Below are positions 1-8,357 of a stretch of DNA of 64,000 nucleotides, one piece after another (within the stretch, counting starts at the first letter, position 1; each line of letters starts with the position of its first letter). A program made the position numbers and the translations under genes. This stretch comes from Vibrio nigripulchritudo ATCC 27043 (GTDB lineage: Bacteria > Pseudomonadota > Gammaproteobacteria > Enterobacterales > Vibrionaceae). Location: positions 1 through 64,000 of the forward strand of contig NZ_AFWJ01000113.1 in assembly GCF_000222685.1 (NCBI RefSeq), read 5' to 3'. Under the pieces are notes generated by a model that was not told the origin of the DNA, searched no databases, and saw only the letters and a list, made by a program, of their open reading frames with translations.

Positions 1-122
1 AATTATTATGGGACAAAATGTCCGAATAATTCATCCACAAGCACCTATTTTTCCTTGTGGATATTTTCTTCAGGCTAGCACATAAGGTTATGTAATACAT
101 AAAATTATTATTCGTTAGCACA
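1..122. other. Palindrome-rich region upstream of the integron integrase (possible attI side)
   Basis: Three perfect inverted repeats sit in the first 93 bases. At 1-31 there are nested arms AATTATT/AATAATT and GGACA/TGTCC. At 33-62 ATCCACAAG pairs with CTTGTGGAT. At 80-93 ACATAA pairs with TTATGT around GG. A near-repeat, CTAGCACA at 75-82 and TTAGCACA at 115-122, follows. Integron recombination sites (attI) lie 5' of intI and carry integrase-binding repeats, so this is the expected place for attI. No clean GTTRRRY core in the expected orientation was found, so the assignment is inference only. Confidence 0.3.
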
Positions 123-188
123 AGAAGCCGGTCACAAGAATATGACTCACTTTAAAACAAAGTGGACATTGCGCACCATTCAATCATA

Positions 189-204
189 CTGTATGTAAAA
201 ACAG
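189..204. promoter_or_regulatory. LexA (SOS) box of the integrase gene
   Basis: The sequence is an exact CTGT-N8-ACAG palindrome (CTGTATGTAAAAACAG), the gammaproteobacterial LexA operator. It ends 14 bases before the chosen integrase start codon at 219. Integron integrases, including the V. cholerae one, are known to be repressed by LexA at a box in this position. The gene is therefore probably induced by DNA damage and by single-stranded DNA uptake or conjugation. Confidence 0.85.
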
Positions 205-218
205 TAATGGCGCGCCAC

Positions 219-1199
219 ATGAAAAGTCTCTTTTTGCTAAGCGTTCAAGAACACATGATGCTCAGGCATTATGCTAAACGAACCATCAAAACCTATCTTC
301 TATGGATCGCCCAGTTCATTCGTTTTCACCAAATGAAACACCCTAAAGATCTTGATAAATCACACGTAGAAGCGTTTTTGAATTCACTTGTGCTGGAAAA
401 AAATGTGGCGGCTGGCACCCAAGCAGTCGCGCTTAACTCACTTCGATATTTATATGTCGAATATTTTAAGCGAGGCGATGATTTCAATTTAGATTACCGC
501 TACTCAAAAAGAGACCGCAAGATACCAATAGTGCTAACTAAAAGCGAAGTGGGTCAATTACTTAAGCATGTTAGTCCAGGCTATTCTTTGCCTATAAAAC
601 TTATGTACGGTTCTGGTTTACGTGTGATGGAGTGTGTTCGGCTAAGAGTGCATGATATTGATTATAACTACTTAGCTATCCGCGTATGGCAAGGGAAAGG
701 AAACAAGAATCGATTGGTAACCTTAGCACCGGAGCTAGTAAAAGAACTCAAACAGCAAACCGAGTGTGTCCAAGCTATTTATAACGTCGACCTCCATCAC
801 CCTAACTATGCGGGAGTATGGCTCAAACCTTCATGGCGAAGAAAATACCCCAAAGCATCGATGGATATTGGATGGCACTATCTGTTTCCGACTAACAACT
901 TGAGCTTTGATCCAGAATCTAACGAATTGCGTCGCCATCATATCAATGAGAAAAGTGTACAAAGAGAAGTAAAACGGGCGGCTAAGCTGGCAAATATAGC
1001 AAAGCCTGTCACATGCCATACTCTGCGGCACAGCTTTGCTACTCACCTATTAGAATCTGGTGCCGATATTCGTACTGTGCAGGAGCAGCTTGGTCACAAA
1101 GATGTAAAAACAACTCAGATCTACACTCATGTTTTGGATAGAGGGGCTAGTGGTGTCACCAGCCCCCTTTCTGGGTTGTTCAAAGAAATGCAGTCATAA
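219..1199 (+). CDS. intI: Integron integrase IntI (tyrosine recombinase), SOS-regulated
   Basis: This 326-residue tyrosine recombinase would insert and excise gene cassettes at attI/attC sites. The N-terminal SAM-like core-binding domain (about 1-90) is followed by the catalytic domain with R135 (GSGLRVME), H267 and R270 (HTLRH), H293 (LGHKD) and Y302 (IYTHV). The extra segment specific to IntI proteins is present around 200-225 (WRRKYPKASMDIGWHYLFP), which separates it from XerC/XerD. The reading frame stays open back to 162, but the ATG at 219 is chosen because it follows the LexA box and gives an N terminus (MKSLFLLSV) matching V. cholerae IntIA. All catalytic residues are intact, so it is probably functional. 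It converges with fxsA, 20 bases apart. The cassette array would lie to the left, outside the window. Confidence 0.93.
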   Translation: MKSLFLLSVQEHMMLRHYAKRTIKTYLLWIAQFIRFHQMKHPKDLDKSHVEAFLNSLVLEKNVAAGTQAVALNSLRYLYVEYFKRGDDFNLDYRYSKRDRKIPIVLTKSEVGQLLKHVSPGYSLPIKLMYGSGLRVMECVRLRVHDIDYNYLAIRVWQGKGNKNRLVTLAPELVKELKQQTECVQAIYNVDLHHPNYAGVWLKPSWRRKYPKASMDIGWHYLFPTNNLSFDPESNELRRHHINEKSVQREVKRAAKLANIAKPVTCHTLRHSFATHLLESGADIRTVQEQLGHKDVKTTQIYTHVLDRGASGVTSPLSGLFKEMQS

Positions 1200-1219
1200 A
1201 ACGTTTGAATGGTGCTCGC

Positions 1220-1741
1220 TTAATTTAAGCGGTTGCGGTCATCGTCGTCTTCTTTACGTTCAAACTCGCCTTCAAAGGTGTTCCCTTTGGAATTATCTCC
1301 ACCGCGTTGAAACGGGTCGTGCTCGAATGGGTTTTGCTGACCAAAGCCACCTTGGGCGTGAAACCCGCCGCCATTACCAAAGTTTTGCACTTTCACTTTG
1401 CTCATCAATTGCTTAGCGATCACGGCTCTTGGTGCCGGAAGAAGAACCAGCATCCCTAATGCATCGGTCATAAATCCGGGGGTCAGAAGCAACACACCGG
1501 CAACCGCCAGCATAACGCCCTCAACAATTTGCTGAGCGGGCAGTTCGCCTTGCTGTAATCGGCTTTGTACCGACATCAGAGTTTGCAAGCCCTGGCTTCG
1601 CACTAAAGAAGCGCCCACAAAGGCAGTCAGTAGAACCAAGCCTATGGTTGTCCAGAAACCTAAAAAGCCACCCACCTGAATAAAGAGCGCAATTTCAATG
1701 ATGGGTACAGCAATAAATAGCAGTAAAAGTATCGGAAACAC
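1220..1741 (-). CDS. fxsA: FxsA family membrane protein (suppressor of phage T7 exclusion)
   Basis: This 173-residue inner-membrane protein starts VFPILLLLFIAVPIIEIALF, the conserved FxsA N terminus. Three to four hydrophobic segments fill residues 1-105, and a hydrophilic Gly/Gln-rich tail ends in an acidic stretch (EDDDD). The frame stays open 55 codons further upstream, but the GTG at 1741 is the real start: it has a perfect AGGAGG ribosome site 4 bases away and aligns with family N termini. In E. coli, overexpressed FxsA relieves exclusion of T7 by the F plasmid; its normal role is unknown. It lies next to aspA as in enterobacteria, here divergently transcribed. Confidence 0.9.
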   Translation of the reverse strand: MFPILLLLFIAVPIIEIALFIQVGGFLGFWTTIGLVLLTAFVGASLVRSQGLQTLMSVQSRLQQGELPAQQIVEGVMLAVAGVLLLTPGFMTDALGMLVLLPAPRAVIAKQLMSKVKVQNFGNGGGFHAQGGFGQQNPFEHDPFQRGGDNSKGNTFEGEFERKEDDDDRNRLN

Positions 1742-2073
1742 GGGTCCTCCTGTTGCAACTACCGCCAGTGTATTGCTTTGACTGACAAACAACAATTCTT
1801 CCTTTAAAAGTTGCGCTCTGATCCAGCACTCAAGAATGCCCTTTGAACCTAGAAACTTGACCTGACTTAGGAAATCACAATTCTGTAAGAATTGTTGACA
1901 ACTCAATGACTCAAAAGGTGATCAGGCTACTATTTTTATGCCGCCAATTCGATAAGATGAGCTCATAAGTCAGGACCGATTTTGTAGCCGTTTATTCTGA
2001 CGAATGGATTCTTAAAACACAGATGTGGCTAACTCAGCTTCAATACTTACAATAAAAAACTAAGGATCCTGTT
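1742..2073. other. Divergent intergenic region fxsA/aspA
   Basis: This 332-base gap must hold both promoters. A 7-bp inverted repeat, CAATTCT-GTA-AGAATTG, lies at 1878-1894 and is followed by TTGACA, but no convincing -10 sits at the right distance from it. A ribosome site (AAGGATC) precedes aspA. No gene, CRP or FNR site that can be defended was seen. Confidence 0.4.
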
Positions 2074-3528
2074 ATGGCTAAGACTATCGATCTTAATCAC
2101 ACTTCCCCTCTGTCTGCGACTCGCATTGAAGAAGATCTGCTCGGTCAACGTCACGTTCCTGCCGATGCTTACTATGGCATCCATACACTGAGAGCAATTG
2201 AAAACTTTAACATTTCCAGCGTAACCATTTCTGACGTCCCTGAATTTGTGCGTGGAATGGTCATGACCAAGAAAGCAGCAGCGCTTGCCAACAAAGAACT
2301 GGGCGTAATCCCGTCCGACATTGCTAACCCAATTATTCAGGCTTGTGATGTGATTCTGGAAACGGGTAAATGCATGGATCAGTTCCCGTCGGATGTCTTC
2401 CAGGGTGGCGCTGGCACGTCCGTCAACATGAACACGAATGAAGTGGTGGCAAACCTGGCTCTTGAGCTGATGGGCAAAGAGAAAGGTCAATACGAGTTCA
2501 TTAACCCGAATGATCATGTGAATAAAAGCCAGTCCACCAATTGCGCCTACCCAACTGGTTTCCGCATTGCCGTTTATAACAGCGTAAGCAAACTGGTGGA
2601 TGCGATTGAATACCTGAAAGGGGCATTCGAGCTGAAAAGTCAGGAGTTCAGCAGCGTGTTGAAAATGGGTCGCACCCAGCTTCAGGACGCCGTGCCAATG
2701 ACGGTTGGACAGGAATTCCACGCCTGGGCGGTCACACTGAACGAAGAAATTCGCAACCTTGAATACACGTCAAAGCTTCTTCTGGAAGTGAACATTGGTG
2801 CAACGGCAATTGGTACGGGTCTGAACGCGGCGGAAGGCTACCAAGCCGCAGCGGTTAAACATCTTGCCGAGGTTACCGGGCTAGAGTGTGTCCCTGCCGA
2901 GGATTTGATTGAAGCGACATCCGATTGCGGTGCTTATGTGATGACTCACGGTGCGCTTAAGCGACTGGCGGTGAAGCTGTCTAAGATCTGTAATGACCTG
3001 CGACTGCTATCTTCTGGCCCTCGTGCTGGTTTGAACGAACTGAATCTGCCTGAGCTTCAGGCGGGGTCTTCCATTATGCCAGCCAAAGTGAACCCGGTTG
3101 TTCCTGAAGTTGTGAACCAAGTTTGTTTCAAAGTTCTTGGTAACGACAACACCATCTCCTTTGCGGCAGAAGGCGGTCAGTTGCAGCTAAACGTGATGGA
3201 GCCTGTTATCGCTCAGAGCATGTTCGAGTCTTTGGAGATTCTGACCAACGCTTGCGTAAACCTCCGTGATAAGTGCATCGACGGTATTACTGTCAATAAA
3301 GACGTTTGCGAAAGCTACGTGTATAACTCCATCGGTATTGTTACTTACCTCAACCCTTATATCGGGCATCATGAAGGCGACATCGTAGGTAAAATTTGTG
3401 CCGAAACGGGCAAAAGTGTCCGAGATGTGGTGCTGGAAAGAGGATTACTCACCGAGGAAGAGTTAGACGATATCTTCTCGGTAGACAATCTGATGCATCC
3501 AAAGTACAAAGCCAAACGATTTAATTAA
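2074..3528 (+). CDS. aspA: Aspartate ammonia-lyase (aspartase)
   Basis: This 484-residue protein (E. coli AspA has 478) catalyses L-aspartate to fumarate plus ammonia in the cytoplasm. The fumarase/aspartase superfamily signature [11 protein letters not shown] is at about residues 331-341, and the substrate-binding regions [14 protein letters not shown] and [11 protein letters not shown] are intact. The ATG follows an AAGGATC ribosome site. A separate terminator follows. The next gene is dcuA, as in E. coli, so the two together support aspartate uptake, deamination and fumarate/succinate exchange, useful under low oxygen. Confidence 0.97.
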   Translation: MAKTIDLNHTSPLSATRIEEDLLGQRHVPADAYYGIHTLRAIENFNISSVTISDVPEFVRGMVMTKKAAALANKELGVIPSDIANPIIQACDVILETGKCMDQFPSDVFQGGAGTSVNMNTNEVVANLALELMGKEKGQYEFINPNDHVNKSQSTNCAYPTGFRIAVYNSVSKLVDAIEYLKGAFELKSQEFSSVLKMGRTQLQDAVPMTVGQEFHAWAVTLNEEIRNLEYTSKLLLEVNIGATAIGTGLNAAEGYQAAAVKHLAEVTGLECVPAEDLIEATSDCGAYVMTHGALKRLAVKLSKICNDLRLLSSGPRAGLNELNLPELQAGSSIMPAKVNPVVPEVVNQVCFKVLGNDNTISFAAEGGQLQLNVMEPVIAQSMFESLEILTNACVNLRDKCIDGITVNKDVCESYVYNSIGIVTYLNPYIGHHEGDIVGKICAETGKSVRDVVLERGLLTEEELDDIFSVDNLMHPKYKAKRFN

Positions 3529-3532
3529 CAGA

Positions 3533-3556
3533 ATGGGACCATAAGGTCCCATTTTT
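3533..3556 (+). terminator. Rho-independent terminator of aspA
   Basis: A perfect GGGACC-ATAA-GGTCCC stem is followed by ATTTTT, directly after the aspA stop codon. It separates aspA from dcuA, implying that dcuA has its own promoter. Confidence 0.88.
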
Positions 3557-3625
3557 GCTTGCTGATAATAGCGCCAAATAGCATAAGTTTGTTTTATATC
3601 AGTCCTATTCGCTTTGTTAATCTGC

Positions 3626-3639
3626 TATAGTCTGCGCCG
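3626..3639 (+). promoter_or_regulatory. Candidate dcuA -10 element with GCGCC discriminator
   Basis: TATAGT followed by CTGCGCCG lies about 100 bases before dcuA. No good -35 is present at 16-18 bases, so an activator may be needed. The GC-rich discriminator resembles those before dusB-fis, purH and the ribosomal protein genes in this window. Confidence 0.4.
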
Positions 3640-3736
3640 TTTTTAGCATTCCATAAATTTTTATGCTGAGTTTTGGTCTTCTTTTCCTGAGAAAAGAAGA
3701 CGTTACCAATTGGGATTTTAAGATAAGGTACGACGT

Positions 3737-5038
3737 ATGATTATGGTCGAGTTGTTAGTAGTCCTGCTCTTTATCTATTTAGGTGCGAGGATTGGGGGCA
3801 TCGGTATCGGCTTTGCTGGCGGTGCGGGTGTAGTGGCGTTAACCATGGTTCTGGGTGTGCCTGCTGGCAGCATCCCAGTAGACGTTATCTTAATCATCGC
3901 TTCGGTGATTACAGCGATTGCAGCAATGCAAGTTGCTGGGGGGATGGACTGGCTGGTCGATCTGGCTGAACAGTTTCTTCGCAAGAACCCGAAACACATT
4001 ACGTTTTACGCACCAGTGGTCACTTACCTGATGACTTTGCTGGCAGGTACGGGTCACACGGCGTTCTCCACGCTTCCAGTTATTGCAGAAGTCGCCAAAG
4101 AACAGGGGGTTCGTCCTTCGCGCCCACTTTCGATTGCGGTCGTGGCTTCTCAAATAGCCATCACGGCTTCACCTATTTCTGCGGCGGTGGTGTTTTTTTC
4201 AGGCATTCTTGAACCACTAGGGGTGGGCTATCTCACTCTGCTCGCGGTTTGTATCCCAACCACTTTCGTAGCCTGTATGGTGGGTGCGTTCGTTTCTAAT
4301 TTCTTAGGTAGCGAACTGAAAGATGACCCAATCTATCAGGATCGTTTGGCGAAGGGTTTAATCAAGATGCAGGGTGCGCAAAAGCGTGAAATTCTGCCAA
4401 CGGCCAAAGTATCGGTGTACATCTTCTTCGCAGCAATCATCGCCGTTGTGGCTTATGCGACCATGATTTCTAACGCTGTGGGCTTGATTGAAGATCCGGC
4501 GATCGGTCGTAACCAGGCGATTATGGCTCTGATGCTGACCGCTGCTACAGCGATTGTGATGATCACCAAAATCGATGCCTCTAAGATTGCCAATGCTGCG
4601 ACGTTTAAGTCTGGTATGAGTGCTTGTGTCTGTGTTCTGGGTGTCGCCTGGCTGGGTGATACGTTTGTATCCAGCCATATTGATCAGATCAAAGACTTGT
4701 CTGCACACATTCTGGAACAGTACCCGTGGATGCTGGCGATTACGTTGTTCTTTGCTTCTATGCTGCTTTACTCACAAGGCGCAACCACAACGGCTCTGAT
4801 GCCAGCGGCGCTTGCCATTGGTGTTGCTCCCCTAACGGCTGTGGCGTCTTTCGCTGCGGTCAGCGCATTGTTTGTATTACCTACCTACCCAACGCTTCTG
4901 GCGGCAGTAGAAATGGACGACACGGGTTCAACTCGAATCGGTCAGTGGGTGTTTAACCATCCGTTCTTCATTCCGGGTGTGGTCACTATCGCCACGGCGG
5001 TTGCTCTCGGCTTCGCGTTTGGTGGAATACTCATCTAA
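3737..5038 (+). CDS. dcuA: Anaerobic C4-dicarboxylate transporter DcuA
   Basis: This 433-residue, strongly hydrophobic inner-membrane protein belongs to the DcuA/DcuB family, which exchanges aspartate, fumarate, malate and succinate. Runs typical of the family include GARIGGIGIGFAGG near the N terminus, QIAITASPISAAVV and the C-terminal NHPFFIPG. The N-terminal MIMVELLVVLLFIYLGARIGG parallels E. coli DcuA (MLVVELIIVLLAIFLGAR). The ATG at 3737 is kept, with a weak TAAGG ribosome site; the ATG two codons later is an alternative. Its position after aspA supports an aspartate/succinate antiport role. Confidence 0.95.
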   Translation: MIMVELLVVLLFIYLGARIGGIGIGFAGGAGVVALTMVLGVPAGSIPVDVILIIASVITAIAAMQVAGGMDWLVDLAEQFLRKNPKHITFYAPVVTYLMTLLAGTGHTAFSTLPVIAEVAKEQGVRPSRPLSIAVVASQIAITASPISAAVVFFSGILEPLGVGYLTLLAVCIPTTFVACMVGAFVSNFLGSELKDDPIYQDRLAKGLIKMQGAQKREILPTAKVSVYIFFAAIIAVVAYATMISNAVGLIEDPAIGRNQAIMALMLTAATAIVMITKIDASKIANAATFKSGMSACVCVLGVAWLGDTFVSSHIDQIKDLSAHILEQYPWMLAITLFFASMLLYSQGATTTALMPAALAIGVAPLTAVASFAAVSALFVLPTYPTLLAAVEMDDTGSTRIGQWVFNHPFFIPGVVTIATAVALGFAFGGILI

Positions 5039-5056
5039 CAAGCTGTGAAGATTAAG

Positions 5057-5083
5057 AAAAGGGAAGCAATGCTTCCCTTTTTC
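5057..5083 (+). terminator. Rho-independent terminator of dcuA
   Basis: GGGAAGCA and TGCTTCCC form a perfect hairpin followed by a T-run, 20 bases after the dcuA stop. A-rich sequence on the 5' side is typical of a strong terminator. Confidence 0.88.
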
Positions 5084-5233
5084 ATATTTCATTTTCAATT
5101 TGAGCAACTGTTCTCAACTTATGAATCCTCACCTTATCTGCCTAATGTTTTCTTCTGCCAATCGCTGATATGATGAAACTTATTACGCCGCTATCGGGTC
5201 TGATAGGGTATTCCTTTTCTTACAAGTAACGTG

Positions 5234-7021
5234 ATGAAAACTCTGCGATCATTTTTGTTGTGGCTGATGGTCAGCCTGTCGATAACGACTCCCGTTTCAG
5301 CTGAGCTGTTTTCCAATAATGCTCAGGGATTTACGCCAAGCTTTGATACTTCTCCGAATCAGTTTGTCCCGGTTGACGAAGCGTTTCCGTTCAACTTTTT
5401 TCAGGACAATGATCGCGTTCGCCTAGAATGGCAGGTTAAAGACGAATACTACCTTTATCAGGAACGCATTTCGGTCACCGCCAACGGTGCTGAAATCGGC
5501 GCGATTGAAATGCGCGACGGTCAGCCTTATAAGGATGAGTTTTTTGGTGATGTTCGCATATACACTACGCCGCTAACGGTTACCGTTCCACTGATTTCTG
5601 CTACTAAAGATGCACTTTTGGAAGTGCGATACCAAGGCTGTGCCAAAGCAGGGTTCTGTTACCCACCTGAAATTCGCACGGTGCCGATTTCTGCGTTTAC
5701 CTCTACTGGCGGGTCTGACACCCCAACTGCTTCTGCGCCAAAAGCTCAAGAACGTTCCACTATCACTCAGTCTCAAGAGTCTGGCTTTGCCGACAAACTG
5801 GCTAACAGCTGGTGGACGCCACTGCTGTTTTTCGCACTGGGTGTAGGCTTAGCCTTTACGCCATGTGTATTGCCGATGTACCCCATCCTGACCAGTATTG
5901 TGCTGGGTGGCGGTCAGATCAGTCAAAAACGCGCATTGGGCTTATCGTTTGTTTACGTGCAGGGAATGGCGCTCACTTACACGCTACTGGGCTTAGTGGT
6001 TGCGTCAGCCGGTCTGCAATTTCAGGCAGCCATGCAACATCACTACGTACTGATTGGTTTGAGCGTGCTGTTCATCGCGCTCGCGGCGTCGATGTTTGGG
6101 GTGTATACCTTGCAGCTACCAAGTGGCGTGCAAACCTGGCTTAACAACCTCAGCAACAAACAACAGGGCGGCAGCAACGCAGGTGTGTTTGCCATGGGCG
6201 CTATCTCTGGTCTGGTGTGTTCTCCATGCACCACTGCCCCACTCTCTGGCGCACTGCTTTACGTGGCGCAAAGTGGCGATCTGCTTACGGGTGGCGTTGC
6301 ACTTTACGCACTGGCGCTGGGTATGGGTATACCGCTGATTGCGGTTGCCGTATTTGGTAACAAGCTTCTGCCTAAAGCAGGTGGCTGGATGGATCGCGTG
6401 AAAGTGATGTTCGGCTTTATTCTGCTCGCGGCACCTATCTTCCTGCTGGAGCGAATCCTGCCTGAACTGTGGACACAGATCATGTGGTCTGTACTTGGGC
6501 TTTCTGCATTTGGCTGGCTTTACCATGCTAAGAACAGCCTGCCGTTTGGTGGCTGGAAACAAAGCGTGGTCGGCATTGTTGCGGTATTAGGTCTGGTCGC
6601 TTCTGCACAGCCGATCATTTCACAATGGTGGAACCCATCAGCCGTTGCACAAGCCGAGCCAACGGTAGCCTTCAAACGCATTAAAAACCTTGCCGATTTA
6701 GAATCAGAATTAGCCGCGGCTAAGCAAGCGGGTAAACCAGTGATGCTGGACTTCTACGCAGACTGGTGTGTGGCGTGCAAAGAGTTTGAAAAATACACCT
6801 TCCACGCGCCAGAAGTGGAAGCCAAACTGCAAGGCTACGTACTGCTTCAGGCAGACGTGACTCGCAGCATGCCAGAAGACATCGAGCTACTGCAAAAGCT
6901 GGAAGTATTGGGCTTACCGACCATCGAATTTTGGGACGCGAGCGGCGAATACATCCCGAATGCACGGTTGACTGGTTTTATGCCCGCAGAGCCGTTTTTA
7001 GCCCACCTAAACGCACTTTAA
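5234..7021 (+). CDS. dsbD: Thiol:disulfide interchange protein DsbD
   Basis: DsbD carries electrons from cytoplasmic thioredoxin across the inner membrane to periplasmic DsbC, DsbG and CcmG. A signal peptide (to about VSA, residue 23) precedes the periplasmic alpha domain with the redox pair in [15 protein letters not shown] membrane domain of about eight helices carries the pair in FTPCVLPM and LVCSPCTT. The C-terminal thioredoxin-like gamma domain has DWCVACK. All six cysteines are present and the length (595 residues) is normal. The ATG at 5234 is preferred; the adjacent GTG at 5231 is equally possible, and neither has a strong ribosome site. A terminator follows directly. Confidence 0.96.
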   Translation: MKTLRSFLLWLMVSLSITTPVSAELFSNNAQGFTPSFDTSPNQFVPVDEAFPFNFFQDNDRVRLEWQVKDEYYLYQERISVTANGAEIGAIEMRDGQPYKDEFFGDVRIYTTPLTVTVPLISATKDALLEVRYQGCAKAGFCYPPEIRTVPISAFTSTGGSDTPTASAPKAQERSTITQSQESGFADKLANSWWTPLLFFALGVGLAFTPCVLPMYPILTSIVLGGGQISQKRALGLSFVYVQGMALTYTLLGLVVASAGLQFQAAMQHHYVLIGLSVLFIALAASMFGVYTLQLPSGVQTWLNNLSNKQQGGSNAGVFAMGAISGLVCSPCTTAPLSGALLYVAQSGDLLTGGVALYALALGMGIPLIAVAVFGNKLLPKAGGWMDRVKVMFGFILLAAPIFLLERILPELWTQIMWSVLGLSAFGWLYHAKNSLPFGGWKQSVVGIVAVLGLVASAQPIISQWWNPSAVAQAEPTVAFKRIKNLADLESELAAAKQAGKPVMLDFYADWCVACKEFEKYTFHAPEVEAKLQGYVLLQADVTRSMPEDIELLQKLEVLGLPTIEFWDASGEYIPNARLTGFMPAEPFLAHLNAL

Positions 7022-7039
7022 ACCCTAGCTGAATTCCGA

Positions 7040-7071
7040 TGTGAGCCTGATTTTCAGGCTCACATTTTTTT
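7040..7071 (+). terminator. Rho-independent terminator of dsbD
   Basis: GTGAGCCTG pairs with CAGGCTCAC around ATTTT and is followed by seven T. It ends transcription between dsbD and the regulatory operon that begins at 7140. Confidence 0.92.
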
Positions 7072-7139
7072 GTTTCGATTCTGTTAAAAGCTCAAATTTT
7101 CAACATAATGAATTCAATGGATACATTGAGTTTATTGTC

Positions 7140-8357
7140 ATGAAATGGATTGTTCTTGCGCTACTCGTTCACATGGGGACCTTGTTCTCATCGCCTTCTG
7201 TTGCACAAAACCCAGAGCCTTTCCCGCAAAACATCGTTGTACTGACGTCCTTTCCTGAAAGCTTTTACTCGCCCATTGAGCAAGCTTTTGCCACTCAATA
7301 TCCCGAGTACCCGATTCGCTTTATCAACAAAAAAACGCCTGCACTCATGGCACATCTGGTTCAGCAGCGATCGCCACAGCCCGACCTTATCTGGCTGAGC
7401 TCTTCCGATGCCATGGCGCAGCTAGAGCAGCAGGGCTTCATCCAGCAAAGTCACACCTTCGCGTGGTCGCAGTTTGGCTTTTTCTGGAACGCCGACAGGC
7501 TGGCAGCGCTCGACCTTCCCGAACCGGATTCTTGGGAAACCCTGACCACCCCGTTATTTGAAAACCAGGTTGCCATGAGCGCCCCGTCGCGTTCGGGCAC
7601 CAATCACTTAGTGATTGAACTCGTCCTCCAGCAATATGGTTGGGATGAAGGCTGGCGGCTTTTGCTCAAACTCGGAGGGAATTTATCCACCATTACAGCG
7701 CGCAGCTTTGGTGTGCGTGAAGGCATCATTAAACAGCGTTTTACCGTTGCTCCAGTGGTTGATTTCTTCTATCGCAGCGCTCTTGCCAGTCAGGCTCCGG
7801 TCGGCTTTCACCCTTTTCCTGATACACCTTTGATTCCAGCGCAAATTGGGCTCACAAAGCAGGAAAAACCGAGTTCAAGAAACGTGTTTGTTGAATTTCT
7901 GCTGTCAGAAAACGGACAAGCTTTGCTTTCCCTGCCCAGCGTAAATCGCATTCCCAATCAGACCGGGCTTGAAATGGCAGCCAAAAGTCGCACTTCCGCG
8001 TTCAATAGCCAGCTTTCTGCCAGCCGCTACCACACGGTGAATGCCTTGTTTGACCAGTGGATCACCCACCGGCTGGATGATCTCCATCGTTTCTGGCGGT
8101 TGTGGTATCAGGTCCACCAGCATCCGCTGTCTAGTGTTCAGCAGAAACAGCTCGCTCAGATACTGGCAGATATCGGACAAATCCCCGTTGAAGAAGACGT
8201 TGCTGCCGACCCGACGCTGAACGAGAAACTAAGCACGACCAATCGCTATGAAGACTTTTACCAGCGTATTACCGAGCTATGGCAAGACCAAATGAATAAA
8301 CAGATGGCGAAAGGCATCACCACGCTAGAGCGGATTCTCGCGGAGGTTTCCCCATGA
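7140..8357 (+). CDS. PgtC-like periplasmic sensor/binding protein of a three-component regulatory system
   Basis: This 405-residue protein has a signal peptide (residues 1 to about 22) and a periplasmic binding fold of the iron(III)/AfuA type. A conserved block, MSAPSRSGTNHLVIE, is almost identical to one in the binding protein encoded at 11968, so the two are paralogues. The start is the ATG at 7140; upstream in-frame codons run through the dsbD terminator and are not credible. It overlaps the kinase gene by ATGA. In Salmonella, PgtC is the periplasmic partner of PgtB/PgtA and controls phosphoglycerate uptake. By analogy this protein would signal ligand occupancy to the kinase. The ligand is not known from sequence. 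Confidence 0.8.
   Translation: MKWIVLALLVHMGTLFSSPSVAQNPEPFPQNIVVLTSFPESFYSPIEQAFATQYPEYPIRFINKKTPALMAHLVQQRSPQPDLIWLSSSDAMAQLEQQGFIQQSHTFAWSQFGFFWNADRLAALDLPEPDSWETLTTPLFENQVAMSAPSRSGTNHLVIELVLQQYGWDEGWRLLLKLGGNLSTITARSFGVREGIIKQRFTVAPVVDFFYRSALASQAPVGFHPFPDTPLIPAQIGLTKQEKPSSRNVFVEFLLSENGQALLSLPSVNRIPNQTGLEMAAKSRTSAFNSQLSASRYHTVNALFDQWITHRLDDLHRFWRLWYQVHQHPLSSVQQKQLAQILADIGQIPVEEDVAADPTLNEKLSTTNRYEDFYQRITELWQDQMNKQMAKGITTLERILAEVSP

Noticed and set aside
162-218. Integrase start codon at 162
   Set aside because: It would place the LexA box inside the coding sequence and add 19 residues not present in related integrases; the ATG at 219 fits both.
1141-1166. Hairpin GGGGCT/AGCCCC at the 3' end of intI as a terminator
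   Set aside because: It lies in conserved coding sequence (RGASGVTSPLSGL) and lacks a T-run, so it is probably a product of the codons.
1742-1906. Extended N terminus of FxsA
   Set aside because: The 55 extra residues do not look like the family, while GTG 1741 has a perfect AGGAGG site and begins the conserved membrane segment.
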